A stretch of 12,834 nt of DNA from NCBI GenBank assembly GCA_030524065.1, contig JAUNHF010000018.1:1-12834 (forward strand), given 5' to 3'. This stretch comes from Deinococcus sp. (GTDB lineage Bacteria > Deinococcota > Deinococci > Deinococcales > Deinococcaceae). The position numbers and the translations under genes are program-made. The stretch's first letter is position 1; each line of letters opens with the position of its first letter. The notes beneath the pieces were generated by a model, which was not told the origin of the DNA, ran no database searches, and worked only from the letters and a program-made list of their open reading frames with translations. Positions 1 through 5,791 of this stretch are shown here, one piece after another.

Positions 1-2
1 TG

Positions 3-242
3 CTGCGCAACCTGGCGCGCCTGGGCGAAACCACCAAGTTCATTCCCCAGTCTCAGCAAGACCGCCACCCAGAGGTGCCCTGGGCGCTGCTGCGCGATAT
101 CCGCAACCTGGTGGCGCACGATTATTTCGGCATAGACCTGGACCTGGTGTGGCAGACGGTCCGCTCCGAACTGCCGGCGCTGCGCCCGCTGCTTCAGGAG
201 TTGGCTGAGCGTACCGAGGAAGAAGACGGCGAGGAGGGCTGA
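3..242 (+). CDS. HepT-like HEPN ribonuclease toxin (DUF86), 3' part
   Basis: The reading frame is open from base 3 and ends in TGA at 240-242, giving the last 79 residues; the start lies left of the window. The segment RNLVAHDYFGID carries the HEPN/HepT signature R-x4-H-x-Y. The surrounding text (GETTKFIPQ, PEVPWALLRDIRN, DLVWQTV) follows the usual DUF86 pattern. HepT proteins are RNase toxins of the MntA-HepT toxin-antitoxin type, in which the MntA nucleotidyltransferase neutralises HepT by AMPylating the motif tyrosine. If this is such a pair, mntA should be immediately upstream, outside the window. The C-terminus is acidic (EEEDGEEG). The stop overlaps the start of the next gene by one base (TGATG), so the two are probably translationally coupled. 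The family call is firm; activity as a toxin is inferred. Confidence 0.85.
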   Translation: MRNLARLGETTKFIPQSQQDRHPEVPWALLRDIRNLVAHDYFGIDLDLVWQTVRSELPALRPLLQELAERTEEEDGEEG

Positions 243-874
243 TGCCGGGGCCGCGCCGGCTGAGCGAGGTGCGTTTTCACGGCGGCTCGGTCCTCTTCCT
301 GATTGACTTGGACTTTGAAGCGGGCCTGGAAGCCGAAGCGGCCCGGCTGGGTGAAGGGTTGGACCGTCACTTGGCCGAAGTCTTTTACTGTGACGCTGAC
401 TTCTGCCTGGACCTGGGCTGGTACGACGCCTCCGGCCTGGCCGACGGCCACTATCCGGACGGTGAATTTATCCTGCGGCTGGATGGCGGGCGCGTGACTC
501 TGCGCGAGTGGCGCACCCGTGACCTGCGTCAGTTGCGGCGCTGCGTGCTTGAGGCCCGCGACCGGGCGGCGACGCTTCATCCTCGCCGCGACTTGCCGAC
601 GACCTTGCTGGAACTGGACAGCGATTCCGAATCCCTGGCCGCCGAGGCAGAAACCTTGCTCGCCGCACATCTGCCGGGTCGCCGCGTTCCCCGCCGCCGG
701 GCCTGGCATGTTGGCGGGGACCATCTGATCTGGACGGCCCAGCCGCCGCTCACATTGGCCGAGGCAGAGGCTGTCTACGAACCGCTGAAAGCCTGGCAGC
801 GGGAACGCCGGGAGCAGGTGTCCGTGTCCGAGCTGGAAGGCTGGCTGGAACGTCTGCGTGGCCGTTGCTCCTGA
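242..874 (+). CDS. Hypothetical protein coupled to the HepT-like gene
   Basis: This encodes 210 residues from ATG at 242, whose A is the last base of the upstream TGA, so translation is probably coupled to the HepT gene. I do not recognise a family. The N-terminal half has alternating hydrophobic strands with many acidic residues (VLFLIDLDFE, YCDADFCLDLGWYD, GEFILRLDGGRVTLREW), suggesting a beta-rich fold. The C-terminal half is Arg/Glu/Leu-rich and probably helical, ending in RERREQVSVSELEGWLERLRGR. There is no signal peptide or membrane segment, so it is likely cytoplasmic. Codon use is GC3-rich like its neighbours, which supports a real gene. Being cotranscribed with HepT does not show it belongs to the toxin system. 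Confidence 0.75.
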   Translation: MPGPRRLSEVRFHGGSVLFLIDLDFEAGLEAEAARLGEGLDRHLAEVFYCDADFCLDLGWYDASGLADGHYPDGEFILRLDGGRVTLREWRTRDLRQLRRCVLEARDRAATLHPRRDLPTTLLELDSDSESLAAEAETLLAAHLPGRRVPRRRAWHVGGDHLIWTAQPPLTLAEAEAVYEPLKAWQRERREQVSVSELEGWLERLRGRCS

Positions 875-893
875 AGGCTGGCCCGAAAAGCCT
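875..893 (+). terminator. Weak hairpin after the 242-874 gene
   Basis: Directly after TGA, AGGCT (875-879) can pair with AGCCT (889-893) across a nine-base loop. No T-run follows on either strand. It sits between convergent genes, where a terminator is expected, but it is only a 5-bp stem. Confidence 0.2.
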
Positions 894-950
894 GGACCGG
901 CAGAACGCAGCCGCGGTGACCTGTAGCAAAAACCGACCCGTGAACCGGAC

Positions 951-1199
951 CTAGCGGAAGCGGAACACCTGCTGGCCCTGGGTGCTGGGAGTTCCCAGCT
1001 CGCTCAGCCAACTGAGAAAAGCAGCCCGCCGCTCAATGCCGGGGCGCACGTCTTCTTCGTCTCTGATTTCGGCGTCCAGGCAGGTAAAGCACTTCAGGGT
1101 CGAGCCGTGGTGGGGCCGCCCACAGCAGGCACAGGTCTGAATTCCCAGCAGCACATGGGTCTATGCAGCAAAGTCTTCGGCAGCTTCCCTGGTAAACAT
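951..1199 (-). pseudogene. Small double-CxxC (zinc-ribbon-like) protein gene with early in-frame TAG
   Basis: From ATG at 1199 the frame reads MFTREAAEDFAA, meets TAG at 1163-1161 (codon 13), then runs open to the TAG stop at 953-951. The part after the first TAG carries CACCG and CFTC, two CxxC knuckles about 15 residues apart, suggesting a zinc-binding fold. An acidic segment and a helix (AAFLSWLSEL) follow. ATG 1199 has a GAGGAG SD about 12 bases upstream. The only start after the TAG is GTG at 1154, nine bases below it, without an SD, giving 67 residues. The peptide before the TAG reads like normal protein sequence, so I infer a nonsense mutation (for example from CAG) rather than a misplaced start. 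Alternatives are use of GTG 1154, UAG readthrough giving 82 residues, or a sequencing error. I do not recognise the family. Confidence 0.55.
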
Positions 1200-1375
1200 A
1201 CCGCCAGTGTAGCTCCTCAGAGGCACTTTTTTGCCTGTTCAGACACAGTTTTCTCTGTATGCATTCTGTGATTTTTTTGCACTTTCTCCAGGTCTTCTCT
1301 ATGTCCTTTCTGTGCCCTCTCTGGCCCTCCCCGCATTTTCTCTCTGGGTTACCGGCGAACGCCGTAGCTTTGCTG
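1200..1375. other. Intergenic region with a purine-rich minus strand, short hairpin and 39-codon ORF
   Basis: This lies between the transporter stop (1376) and the small CxxC gene start (1199), both on the minus strand. It is visibly less GC-rich than its surroundings. From about 1283 to 1350 the minus strand is dominated by GAGAGG/AGAAAGG/AGAGAAG blocks. AGGCA (1221-1225) can pair with TGCCT (1232-1236) around a T-rich loop. A 39-codon minus-strand ORF (ATG at 1336, TGA at 1219-1217) starts MRGGPERAQK and ends next to the SD of the CxxC gene. Only about 45 % of its codons end in G or C, unlike the real genes here, so I do not call it coding. Confidence 0.4.
1207..1219 (-). promoter_or_regulatory. 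Shine-Dalgarno site supporting the ATG at 1199
   Basis: The minus strand reads CTGAGGAGCTACACTGGCGGT before ATG 1199, giving a GAGGAG ribosome binding site about 12 bases from the start, slightly longer than ideal. GTG 1154 has no such site. This favours ATG 1199 as the native start and hence an internal TAG in the gene. Confidence 0.45.
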
Positions 1376-2311
1376 TCAGTGGGTTGCCGCTGCCGGCGCA
1401 GGCCGCCGCCCCAGCGTGTTCACCAGCAGCACCCCGCCCAGCGCCACGGCGCCGCCCAGCAGGGTGAGCCGGGTGGGCTGTTCGCCCAGCCACAGATAGG
1501 CGATCAGGGTTGCCAGCACCGGCGTGATGTACATCAGGTTGGTGCAGGCGGCGGCGCCCACCCGCGAAATGGCGTAGCTCCAGGTGAGATAGGCCAGCGC
1601 CGCTGGAAACAGCCCGATATACACCACCGTCAGGTGGGCGCCCAGCGGAGCCTGCGCCCAGGCCCGCAGCAGTTCTGGCAAAAAGACCAGCATGGGCACA
1701 GTTCCGGCAATCATGCTCCAGACCGTGAATTGCAGGGGGCGCACCTGCACCAGCAGCGGTTTTTGCAGCACGAAATACAGCGCACTTGCCAGCGCCGAGC
1801 CCAGCACCAGCAGGGCGCCGCCGGTAAAGTCCACGCTCTGACCGCGCCCCAGCACGATCAGGAGCACGCCGCCCAGACTGATCAGGCTGCCCAGCCAACC
1901 TATAGGGCTCAGCCGCTCTTGCCCCAGCGCCAGCGACAGCAGCGCTGTCATGACCGGCACCATGGCGATGATGATGCTGGCGGTGCCGGCCGGCACAGTG
2001 ACCTGCCCGTAGTTGAGCAGCAGGTGGTAGCCCGTGATGCCGATCAGGCTGACGGCCACGGTGGGCAGCAGCAGCCGCGCTGGGGGCGGGGGAATCCGGG
2101 CCACCAGGGCGTAGCTGCCCAGCGCCAGGCTGGCGACCCCAAAGCGGTACAGCGCCAGCGGGCCGGGCCCGAATTCCTGTAAACTGGCGCGCACCCCCGC
2201 AAAGGCCGAGGCCCAGAACAAGATGGTGATCAGGGCGGCGGCCAGCGACCACGAATCCCACTAGCCCAGCCTGGGCAAAGGCGCGGTGCGGGAAATCAGG
2301 CGCAGGGGCAT
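1376..2311 (-). pseudogene. EamA/DMT-family transporter gene interrupted by TAG at codon 17
   Basis: The open portion encodes a hydrophobic protein of the EamA drug/metabolite transporter superfamily, which exports small metabolites across the inner membrane. Alternating hydrophobic segments form about nine to ten helices in two EamA halves. Typical text includes [10 protein letters not shown] near the N-terminus, [19 protein letters not shown] closing the first half, and [20 protein letters not shown] closing the second. In the same frame the sequence extends back to ATG at 2311 (MPLRLISRTAPLPRLG), then TAG at 2263-2261, then [14 protein letters not shown], which is clearly the first helix. 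A -10-like TATAGT lies five bases before ATG 2311. The only start after the TAG is TTG 2221, inside that helix and without an SD. It is therefore probably a recent pseudogene; readthrough would give 311 residues. Stop TGA at 1378-1376. Confidence 0.75.
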
Positions 2312-2316
2312 GGCCC

Positions 2317-2322
2317 ACTATA
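2317..2322 (-). promoter_or_regulatory. -10 element (TATAGT) of a probable leaderless promoter for the EamA gene
   Basis: On the minus strand TATAGT is followed by GGGCC and then ATG at 2311. That spacing would put the transcript start at or next to the start codon, as in leaderless Deinococcus mRNAs. No SD precedes the ATG. I see no good -35 at 17 bases. It supports ATG 2311 as the native start. Confidence 0.5.
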
Positions 2323-2383
2323 GGCCCGTTGCCAGCGCCATTTTCGGCGCCGTTAAGCTGGCGTTGGGGCAAACTTCACCCGG

Positions 2384-2412
2384 TTGGGAAGCTGGGCCAC
2401 ATACACTACAGT
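2384..2412 (+). promoter_or_regulatory. Promoter of the SRPBCC gene
   Basis: TTGGGA (2384-2389) and TACAGT (2407-2412) are separated by exactly 17 bases, a good sigma-70-type pair. A second -10-like TACACT overlaps at 2402-2407. The transcript would start about 15 bases before the gene and include its SD. Confidence 0.6.
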
Positions 2413-2421
2413 GAACCCAAC

Positions 2422-2426
2422 GGAGG
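2422..2426 (+). promoter_or_regulatory. Strong ribosome binding site for the SRPBCC gene
   Basis: GGAGG, within GGAGGAGA, lies eight bases before ATG 2435. It is one of the best SD sequences in the window and fixes the start. It also contrasts with the leaderless arrangement of the divergent EamA gene. Confidence 0.7.
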
Positions 2427-2434
2427 AGATCTAA

Positions 2435-3118
2435 ATGACCAAACAAACGAGCAAGAACGAGACCGGCGCAAGCGCCCTCGGTGAGATTGACCAAAACCGC
2501 CTGCTGAGCGGTGCTGCCGGCGGCGCCCTGCTGATGCTGGGCCTGGGCCGCCGTGGCGTGCTGGGCCTGGGGATGGCCGCTGTGGGCGGCTACCTTGCCT
2601 ACCGCGCCGCGACTGGCTCGGACCCCGTGATGGAAGCGGCCGGCCTGGGCAGCGCCAGCACCTCTGCCAAACCCATCTTCGTGGAGCACTCGGTCGTGAT
2701 TGACCGCCCTGCCCAGGACGTGTACGGCTACTGGCGCAAGCTGGAAAACCTGCCCCAGATCATGAGCCACCTGGAAAGCGTGACTGAGCTGGACAGCCGC
2801 CGCAGCCGCTGGGTGGCCAAGGCTCCGCTGGGCACCAACGTGGAGTGGGAAGCCGAAATCGTGAACGACAAGCCCGGCGAGCGCATCGGCTGGCACTCTC
2901 TGCCCGGCGCCACCGTGGACAATGCCGGCAGCGTGCAGTTCGAGAGCTTGGCCGGCGACAAAACCCGCGTGCATGTGGCCCTGAGCTACCGTCCGCCGGC
3001 CGGCGCCCTGGGTGCCGCTGTCGCCAAGCTGTTTGGTGAAGAACCCAGCCAGCAGATTGCCGAAGACCTCCAGAAATTCAAGGCCGCCTTTGAAGGCGGA
3101 ACTGCCCCCAAGGCCTAA
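2435..3118 (+). CDS. SRPBCC-domain (polyketide cyclase/START-like) protein with membrane segment
   Basis: This encodes 227 residues. Residues 1-22 are polar. Residues 24-58 form a Gly/Ala/Leu-rich hydrophobic stretch containing GRRG, probably one or two membrane helices of the kind seen in DUF2892-like N-terminal regions. Residues about 80-220 match the SRPBCC/polyketide cyclase pattern: [18 protein letters not shown], then [33 protein letters not shown], a beta strand with [17 protein letters not shown], and a C-terminal helix ([16 protein letters not shown]). SRPBCC folds enclose a hydrophobic ligand cavity; neither ligand nor reaction can be read here. Proteins of this layout are often stress-associated, but that is general knowledge. 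It stands alone with its own promoter and terminator. The start is fixed by GGAGG eight bases upstream; stop TAA. Confidence 0.85.
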   Translation: MTKQTSKNETGASALGEIDQNRLLSGAAGGALLMLGLGRRGVLGLGMAAVGGYLAYRAATGSDPVMEAAGLGSASTSAKPIFVEHSVVIDRPAQDVYGYWRKLENLPQIMSHLESVTELDSRRSRWVAKAPLGTNVEWEAEIVNDKPGERIGWHSLPGATVDNAGSVQFESLAGDKTRVHVALSYRPPAGALGAAVAKLFGEEPSQQIAEDLQKFKAAFEGGTAPKA

Positions 3119-3133
3119 GTCGCCACTTCATAG

Positions 3134-3164
3134 AAAAGGCGCCCCGTCTGGGGGCGCTTTTTTT
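3134..3164. terminator. Rho-independent terminator between convergent genes
   Basis: GCGCCCC (3139-3145) pairs with GGGGCGC (3151-3157) around the loop GTCTG. Seven T residues follow on the plus strand (3158-3164), and AAAA before the stem gives TTTT on the minus strand. It can therefore serve both the SRPBCC gene (+) and the lipoprotein gene (-). Confidence 0.9.
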
Positions 3165-3197
3165 GATGCTCGGATGGGTTAAGTTGGGCCACCGGCC

Positions 3198-3680
3198 TTA
3201 CCAGCTGAGGTTGTAGTCACGGAAGGGCTTGCCGCTTTTCACCACGTTCGCGTTCTGCACCTGAGTCCAGCCAGGTTTGAGGTTCAGCAGGCTGCTGCCG
3301 TCCTTTTTGCCCACGCCGGCGGCGCTGTAAATCAGGCCCCGGCTGCTGCTCCGGGTGCGCGGTTCGCTGTTGTCCCAGCGGCCGTTGCTGTTGGAGTCGG
3401 CGTAAGCGAACACATCGTAGCCGCCTTCCTGGGGGCTGGCCGGCAGGCTGATGGCGTACACCTTCTTGCCGGGGTTGAAAGTGCCTAGGGCAATCTGGTC
3501 AGGGGTAGAGTTGCCGATACCTCTCAGGGTCAGGCTACCCAGGGCCAGCTTGATGCTGCCTTTGCCGGTGGGTGCCGTGCCGGTGACCGTACCCGAAACG
3601 TCACCGTTGGGAATTCCAAGCTGGTCGCAGGATGCCAGGGCCAGGGGAGTGATTGCCAGCAACATCAGTGCTTTTTTCAT
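3198..3680 (-). CDS. Small putative lipoprotein with a Ca-binding-like DxNxNG loop
   Basis: This encodes 160 residues from ATG 3680. The start MKKALMLLAITPLALASC is a lipoprotein signal peptide: a basic n-region, a hydrophobic core and the lipobox LASC with Cys18 as the predicted lipidated residue, so the mature protein should be anchored to a membrane and face the exterior. The mature part is rich in Gly, Ser and beta-type text (DVSGTVTG, GSIKLALGSL, VYAISLPAS). Residues 95-103, DSNSNGRWD, resemble an EF-hand or dockerin-type calcium loop (DxNxNGxxD). No enzymatic motif is visible, and I do not recognise the family. TACATT lies six bases before the ATG with no SD between, so the transcript is probably leaderless. 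Stop TAG-free region ends at 3198, facing the terminator at 3134-3164. Confidence 0.8.
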   Translation of the reverse strand: MKKALMLLAITPLALASCDQLGIPNGDVSGTVTGTAPTGKGSIKLALGSLTLRGIGNSTPDQIALGTFNPGKKVYAISLPASPQEGGYDVFAYADSNSNGRWDNSEPRTRSSSRGLIYSAAGVGKKDGSSLLNLKPGWTQVQNANVVKSGKPFRDYNLSW

Positions 3681-3686
3681 GGGTCA

Positions 3687-3692
3687 AATGTA
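3687..3692 (-). promoter_or_regulatory. -10 element (TACATT) of a probable leaderless promoter for the lipoprotein gene
   Basis: On the minus strand TACATT is followed by TGACCC and then ATG 3680. A gap of six bases leaves no room for an SD and puts the transcript start at the ATG. I see no convincing -35. Confidence 0.5.
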
Positions 3693-3755
3693 ACCTCTGC
3701 CGCTATGAGAAGCTCTCCGCTGGTTTCATGAGAAAGCCGGTGCGGTGGGTCCGGT

Positions 3756-4082
<327 letters not shown>

Positions 4083-4092
4083 AGGTCCGCTC

Positions 4093-4098
4093 AGGCTA
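4093..4098 (-). promoter_or_regulatory. Possible -10 element (TAGCCT) for the 3756-4082 gene
   Basis: TAGCCT lies ten bases before ATG 4082 on the minus strand, within the short divergent spacer shared with hisC. It gives a near-leaderless arrangement. No -35 was recognised. Confidence 0.35.
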
Positions 4099-4127
4099 GC
4101 ACGCGCCCCGCTGGGGGCCGGGGGTGG

Positions 4128-4133
4128 TAAAAC
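4128..4133 (+). promoter_or_regulatory. Possible extended -10 element for hisC
   Basis: TGGTAAAAC before ATG 4139 gives a TAAAAC hexamer with an upstream TG, five bases from the start codon, the same spacing as the other leaderless candidates here. It deviates from consensus at the last base. It favours ATG 4139 over the in-frame GTG at 4124. Confidence 0.35.
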
Positions 4134-4138
4134 AGAGC

Positions 4139-5212
4139 ATGACCACCGAATCTCCGCTGAGCAGCGTGCGCCGCCAGGTGCAGGATATTCCCGCCTATCC
4201 TTACGTGCCCAGCCGGGCCCGCATCAAGCTGGACCAGAACGAAAGTGCCTACGACTTTCCCGCCGAGCTGAAAGAGGAGGCCGTGCGGCGAATGCTGGAG
4301 CGCCCCTGGCAGCGCTACACCGACCTGAACACCACCGAGCTGCGGGCCGCCATCGGGCAGCTGGAAGGCTGGGACCCGGCGGGCATCGTGGTCAGTTCGG
4401 GCAGCAACGTGATGATCAAGGTGCTGACCGAGCTGGCCGGCATCGGGCAAACGGTGCTGACCACCGACCCTACCTTTGCGGTGTATCCGCTGGAAGCCGG
4501 GATGCTGGGCGCGGAGCTGGTCAAAGTGCCGGTGCAGCCGGACCTGTCTTTGCCCGCAGAGGCGCTGAAACAGGAGCTGACCAGCCGTGGCCCCGGCCTT
4601 TTTGTGCTGATTCAGCCCCAGGCCCCCACTGGGCACGCCGACCACCCCGAAGTGGTGCGCGAGCTGGTTGAGGCCGCGGCTGCCCACGGCTGGCTGACCG
4701 TGATTGACGAAGCCTACTACCAGTTCAGCGGCACCGATTACCGCGACCTTGTGCGTGGGCATCCCAGCGTGCTGAGCCTGCGGACCTTTTCCAAGGCCTG
4801 GGGCCTGGCCGGGCTGCGGCTGGGCTACGCGCTGGCCCACCCTGAGCTGGCCGCGCAAATGGGCAAGCTGGTGCCGGCTTTTTCTATCAGCGTGCTGACC
4901 CAGTGCGCGCTGGAAGTGGCGATGGAACATCCTCAATACGTGCAGGAGCGAGTGGAGGAAAACACCCGCGAGCGAGAGCGAATGCTGGCGGCGCTGGAGG
5001 CCCATCCCCACTGGAAAGCCTGGCCCAGCCGCACCAACTTTTTCCTGATTCAGACCCCCGATGACGCGGCGGCTGTGCGCCTGCTGGAAGAACACGACGT
5101 GGTGGTGCGGGTGCAAAAAGGCTTGCCGGTACTGGGCGACTGCCTGCGCGTGAGCGTAGGCCGCCCCGAGGACAACGACGCTTTCTTGCAGGCTGCCGAA
5201 GCGGCCCGCTGA
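4139..5212 (+). CDS. hisC: Histidinol-phosphate aminotransferase (class I/II PLP aminotransferase)
   Basis: HisC converts imidazole-acetol phosphate and glutamate to histidinol phosphate and 2-oxoglutarate in cytoplasmic histidine biosynthesis. From ATG 4139 it has 357 residues, the usual family length. Visible landmarks are KLDQNESAYDFP (30-41) at the N-terminus, SSGSNVMI (86-93) at the PLP phosphate side, APTG (162-165), DEAYYQF (190-196) with Asp190 for the pyridine nitrogen, RTFSKAWGLAGLRLGY (215-230) with Lys219 as the Schiff-base lysine and Arg227, and RVSVG (337-341) with the carboxylate-binding Arg. The loop is QPQAPTG where E. coli HisC has PNNPTG, so the PLP-contacting Asn is replaced. 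No other his gene is nearby. An in-frame GTG at 4124 would add five residues. A related aminotransferase with another substrate cannot be excluded. Confidence 0.88.
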   Translation: MTTESPLSSVRRQVQDIPAYPYVPSRARIKLDQNESAYDFPAELKEEAVRRMLERPWQRYTDLNTTELRAAIGQLEGWDPAGIVVSSGSNVMIKVLTELAGIGQTVLTTDPTFAVYPLEAGMLGAELVKVPVQPDLSLPAEALKQELTSRGPGLFVLIQPQAPTGHADHPEVVRELVEAAAAHGWLTVIDEAYYQFSGTDYRDLVRGHPSVLSLRTFSKAWGLAGLRLGYALAHPELAAQMGKLVPAFSISVLTQCALEVAMEHPQYVQERVEENTRERERMLAALEAHPHWKAWPSRTNFFLIQTPDDAAAVRLLEEHDVVVRVQKGLPVLGDCLRVSVGRPEDNDAFLQAAEAAR

Positions 5213-5213
5213 A

Positions 5214-5594
5214 GTGGACGGCAGCCCTGTATGGGCGGAGCGGCTGGCCTTGCCTCCGCTCTGTGCCAGTGAAGCGGTGCCGCCGGGCTACCCGCCGCGC
5301 TCGGCCTGGCCGCGTGCCGGGCGGGAGTGCAGTGCCTGCGGCGCGTGCTGCTCCGCGCCGGACATCGCAGCGCTGCACAAGCCTCTGGGCGTGCCCTGTG
5401 TCCACCTGGGCCAGGAGCGGGAGGGCGCAGGCTGCCTGTGTGCGGTGTACGAGGCCCGGCCCGCCATCTGCCGTTCCTACCGGCCCGACTGGGTGTGCGG
5501 CGAGGTGGCCCCGCTGCCCACGCTGGAGGCGAGGACGCGGCGCTTTCTGGAGATTTACGGTCTGCTGGATGAGGCGGCGGGCGAGAGCGTCTAA
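5214..5594 (+). CDS. YkgJ-family cysteine-cluster protein
   Basis: This encodes 126 residues from GTG 5214, one base after the hisC stop, so it is almost certainly cotranscribed and perhaps coupled. The pattern CSACGACCSAPD, then GVPCVHLG, GAGCLCAVYEARPAICRSY and a last Cys in DWVCGEV is the YkgJ/UPF0153 cysteine cluster, CxxCxxCC followed by C, CxxY and RPxxCRxY. The family is thought to bind a zinc or iron-sulfur centre; its function is not established. The first 38 residues are Pro/Ala-rich without a motif. The next in-frame ATG would lose the cluster, so GTG is the sensible start although the SD is poor. No membrane segment is seen. Confidence 0.85.
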   Translation: MDGSPVWAERLALPPLCASEAVPPGYPPRSAWPRAGRECSACGACCSAPDIAALHKPLGVPCVHLGQEREGAGCLCAVYEARPAICRSYRPDWVCGEVAPLPTLEARTRRFLEIYGLLDEAAGESV

Positions 5595-5712
5595 TCAAAC
5601 AGCGTCCATTCAAGCAAAGGTGCCCGGCCTGGCCGCGAGTCAATTGAGGCAGCCGACATTGAGCAGGGGGCAGCAAGGGTTTTTGTCTGCCAATCGCCTT
5701 CTTCCGGCGCCT

Positions 5713-5718
5713 TATACT
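5713..5718 (+). promoter_or_regulatory. Probable -10 element (TATACT) of the prfB promoter
   Basis: TATACT in the 197-base gap before prfB differs from TATAAT by one base and would give a leader of about 65-70 bases. TTGTCT at 5683-5688 is -35-like but 24 bases away, too far for a standard pair, so -35 recognition is uncertain. Confidence 0.5.
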
Positions 5719-5728
5719 GAAGTTTGCC

Positions 5729-5743
5729 TGCCGCACTGCGGCA
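5729..5743 (+). other. Hairpin in the prfB leader
   Basis: TGCCGC (5729-5734) pairs perfectly with GCGGCA (5738-5743) around ACT. It would lie near the 5' end of the prfB mRNA and is not followed by a T-run, so mRNA stability or a leader fold is likelier than termination. No function is shown. Confidence 0.35.
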
Positions 5744-5791
5744 CCGCTGAGCCCCCAGGGGTACGAGCAGCACCAACAAGGAGTGAGCGCC

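Noticed and set aside
943..951. AACCGGACC shared with the inverted repeat at 11783-11826
   Set aside because: Nine bases in a GC-rich sequence can recur by chance, and the opposite arm is missing here and near 3748-3756.
1299..2372. Long minus-strand ORF of 357 codons over the transporter region
   Set aside because: It is a different frame from the EamA gene. Its translation is Ala/Gly/Arg-rich without helices, while the EamA frame gives a recognisable membrane protein.
4091..5116. 341-codon ORF antisense to hisC
   Set aside because: It is a His/Gln/Gly-rich shadow of an unmistakable hisC gene.
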